Source: JBBATK01 sp046052705 (lineage in GTDB: Bacteria; Bacteroidota; Ignavibacteria; Kapaibacteriales; NICIL-2). From it: 8,255 nt of DNA. Each line of letters starts with the position of its first letter. The stretch's first letter is position 1. The notes under the pieces are model-generated. The model saw only the letters and a list, made by a program, of their open reading frames with translations, had not been told where the DNA came from and ran no database searches. A program made the translations under genes and the position numbers. Where the stretch lies: contig JBJOLU010000125.1 of NCBI GenBank assembly GCA_046052705.1, positions 1-8,255 on the forward strand. The letters are read 5' to 3'. Positions 6,706 through 8,255 of this stretch are shown here, piece by piece.

Positions 6706-7917
6706 TTAATCCTCGTCTGAGTCCACAACCAACGTATCGGGAGTTGTATCATCTTTTGGTGCTCTCTTCGTGCCGCGATACATGATGTACTCGTACAGGC
6801 GGCACTCTATATCGGCATTGAAGAAGGGAACTTTCCGTGAGGGACGAAGCCCGACGCGTTTTCCCAAGTCGAGGTTTCCGGTAAAAACATAGGCGCGCTT
6901 GCCTTCGCAGTGCTGCTTGAACCAGTCGCCTATTTGCTCGTACAACTCGTCCAGATTCTTGGCGGTTCCCATGCGCTCGCCGTATTCCGGATTGAGCACC
7001 ACCACGCCATCACCCTCGGGCACATTCGTGCGCCGGAAATCTCCTAGCTGCACATCCATAAAGTCCAGCATACCGGCAGTGCGTGCATTTTTTCTGGTGG
7101 CTTGCACTGCAGAGGCGCTAAGGTCTGTAGCCACTATTGGATGAGCTAATGTAGTGCGCACATTTTTCAAGGCAGCGGCACGTACAGAGTTCCACTGCGC
7201 GGCATCATACCATCGTGAGTGCATGAAGCCGAAGTTGCTGCGCAGAATCTGCGAGGGAGTTTGCGTTCCGGCCAGAGCTGCCTCGATGGCCAGTGTTCCA
7301 CTGCCGCACATGGGATTCACAAAAATCTCGGTGGGGTTCCAGTTTGTTGCTTTCACAATGGCTGCCGCCAACACTTCGCTTAGCGGAGCTTCGTGAGACA
7401 TTACTCTATACCCGCGGCGCGACAGCGGCACTCCTGATGTATCCAGATAAATGCTGCAGGCATTGCCCTTCCAGTACAGGAAGAATACTGTTTGATCGGT
7501 TTTCGGACCGCTGTCCGGGCGGCGTCCAAACTTCTTACGCATGCGATCTGCAATAGCATCCTTTAGCTTCACATGGGCATACTGGCTGTTCCTGATGCTG
7601 GGATTATCCACCGACGACACAATAGAAAAATAGCCATCGGCATTGATGACCTCTTCCCACGCATACTCAACGGCGCGGGCGTAAAGATCCTCTGCAGTAG
7701 CGGCCGTAAACGAGTGCACATGATACAGCACTCGATGGGCGCAGCGCAGCAGCAGATTGCATCGCATGGCGTCGTGGTAGCTTCCCTCCACACGAATACC
7801 GGCTAATGAAACTTCCCTTTGGGCAAATCCCAATGAGTGAAGTTCCTCGTCCAGATACGGGGTGAGAAACTTGGGCGTGGTGATAAACAGATGTGAAGTC
7901 ATACGCGAAGATATCAT
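6706..7917 (-). CDS. THUMP-domain class I SAM-dependent RNA methyltransferase (UPF0020; RlmL/YpsC-like)
   Basis: Probably methylates a base in rRNA or tRNA. Related proteins include the N-terminal half of E. coli RlmL (23S rRNA m2G2445) and B. subtilis YpsC, but the exact target is unknown. The 403 residues carry an N-terminal THUMP-type RNA-binding region (about 10-165), including SQYAHVKLKDAIADRMRKKFGRRP-like sequence at 111-134, and the LSRRGYR motif (165-171). A Rossmann methyltransferase follows: motif I VNPMCGSGTLAIEAAL (200-215), an acidic strand IVATDLS (261-267) and motif IV VLNPEYGERMG (307-317). Motif I usually reads DPMCGSGT and motif IV NPPYGER, so Asn201 and Glu311 are departures; they may mark a subfamily. 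The C-terminus is an acidic tail. This is the first gene of the minus-strand cluster. The start at 7917 is the longest; Met6 (7902), just before SHLFITTPKFL, is an equally good start. Neither has a clear Shine-Dalgarno. Confidence 0.87.
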   Translation of the reverse strand: MISSRMTSHLFITTPKFLTPYLDEELHSLGFAQREVSLAGIRVEGSYHDAMRCNLLLRCAHRVLYHVHSFTAATAEDLYARAVEYAWEEVINADGYFSIVSSVDNPSIRNSQYAHVKLKDAIADRMRKKFGRRPDSGPKTDQTVFFLYWKGNACSIYLDTSGVPLSRRGYRVMSHEAPLSEVLAAAIVKATNWNPTEIFVNPMCGSGTLAIEAALAGTQTPSQILRSNFGFMHSRWYDAAQWNSVRAAALKNVRTTLAHPIVATDLSASAVQATRKNARTAGMLDFMDVQLGDFRRTNVPEGDGVVVLNPEYGERMGTAKNLDELYEQIGDWFKQHCEGKRAYVFTGNLDLGKRVGLRPSRKVPFFNADIECRLYEYIMYRGTKRAPKDDTTPDTLVVDSDED

Positions 7918-7991
7918 GGTGCCGAGTAGCGGCCATGGTTAGTTGTGTTCCGGCGCACGCTTGCATGGTGTTCCATAAACAACTCTCCATG

Positions 7992-8056
7992 CTCTTCACA
8001 CTACCTCTTCACACTGCCTCTTAACCCCGCCTCTTCACCCTGCCCCTTCATTATTC
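7992..8056. repeat. Tandem repeat, five degenerate copies of a 13-nt unit
   Basis: Five adjacent 13-nt units run head to tail: CTCTTCACACTAC (7992-8004), CTCTTCACACTGC (8005-8017), CTCTTAACCCCGC (8018-8030), CTCTTCACCCTGC (8031-8043) and CCCTTCATTATTC (8044-8056). The first two differ by one base, the fourth is close to them, and the last is the most diverged. One strand is markedly pyrimidine-rich. A 13-nt period is not a multiple of three and the stretch lies between divergent genes, so it is not coding. It ends about 30 nt before the -7 element of the downstream plus-strand gene. Confidence 0.75.
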
Positions 8057-8086
8057 TTCTGTCACGACAAACACAAGTGTATCGTC

Positions 8087-8094
8087 TATCTTTG
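8087..8094 (+). promoter_or_regulatory. Bacteroidota-type -7 promoter element (TATCTTTG) for the gene starting at 8161
   Basis: TATCTTTG matches the TAnnTTTG -7 consensus exactly. Transcription would begin near 8100, giving a leader of about 60 nt before the ATG at 8161. No good TTTG -33 element is seen at the usual spacing; TTCTG at 8057-8061 is too far upstream. The position directly after the tandem repeat is notable. Confidence 0.45.
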
Positions 8095-8160
8095 CCGTGC
8101 TCAGAAATAGCGAGCTTCACCGCAGTACATTCAAACTCTACAACCTCCTTGCAAGCATTT

Positions 8161-8255
8161 ATGCCTCAACAACTGTTTACCAATGTTCGCTTCGCCATTC
8201 CCGAGGAGCAATTCGACTTGGCTTATGCTGTTTTTGGATCGTTCGATGTTCAAGG
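8161..8255 (+). CDS. Start of an unidentified gene, cut by the right edge (possibly ribosomal protein L11 methyltransferase)
   Basis: The ATG at 8161 opens a frame that runs to the window edge, giving 31 complete codons. The protein begins MPQQLFTNVRFAIPEEQFDL and continues AYAVFGSFDVQ. The alternation of a short strand (LFTNVRFAI) with an amphipathic helix (EEQFDLAYAVF) and then FDVQG is reminiscent of the N-terminal domain of L11 methyltransferase PrmA, which has a strand, a helix and a GF.G.EE-like turn. That is a weak guess from 31 residues. No strong Shine-Dalgarno precedes it. A promoter-like element at 8087-8094 and the lack of any other in-frame ATG nearby upstream support this start. 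Confidence 0.6.
   Translation, partial: MPQQLFTNVRFAIPEEQFDLAYAVFGSFDVQ

Noticed and set aside
7992..8056. CRISPR-like array
   Set aside because: The 13-nt units are contiguous, with no unique spacers, and are too short; this is a plain tandem repeat.

Overview
The window looks like ordinary chromosomal DNA from a member of the Bacteroidota/Chlorobiota (FCB) group. The evidence is modest. Base composition is roughly balanced. Two genes have a TAnnTTTG -7 promoter element, as in Bacteroidota, and several starts lack a strong Shine-Dalgarno sequence. The proteins have an FCB-like flavour. Finer placement, for example an Ignavibacteria/Kapabacteria-type lineage, is a guess.

Layout, left to right. 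(1) Positions 1-1199, minus strand: the N-terminal 399 residues of a methylmalonyl-CoA mutase catalytic subunit, cut by the left edge. (2) Positions 1200-1359: a divergent promoter region. (3) Positions 1360-3192, plus strand: a complete AMP-forming long-chain fatty acyl-CoA ligase. (4) Positions 3171-3204: a strong hairpin that contains the ligase stop codon in its loop and reads as an intrinsic terminator for the opposite strand. (5) Positions 7917-3284, minus strand: a four-gene co-directional cluster in transcription order: THUMP-domain RNA methyltransferase, PnuC-type transporter, TlpA-like thioredoxin lipoprotein, SppA signal peptide peptidase. (6) Positions 7918-8160: a divergent intergenic region with five degenerate copies of a 13-nt tandem repeat and a Bacteroidota-type -7 element. 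(7) Positions 8161-8255, plus strand: the first 31 codons of another gene, cut by the right edge.

How the genes fit together. The mutase and the acyl-CoA ligase are divergently transcribed neighbours that could both serve fatty acid and propionyl-CoA metabolism: the ligase activates fatty acids, and the mutase interconverts methylmalonyl-CoA and succinyl-CoA. The minus-strand cluster mixes RNA modification, uptake of an NAD precursor and cell-envelope functions (thiol redox, peptide or protein digestion at the membrane). The methyltransferase and transporter are tightly coupled. The later genes are separated by gaps of about 75-80 nt and may have their own signals.

I see no mobile element, CRISPR array, tRNA, rRNA, phage or defence gene, and no strong case for a new biological system. 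The items most worth a second look are the non-canonical SAM/catalytic motifs in the methyltransferase (NPMCGSGT and NPEYGER), the terminator hairpin built into the end of the ligase gene, and the 13-nt tandem repeat upstream of the last gene.
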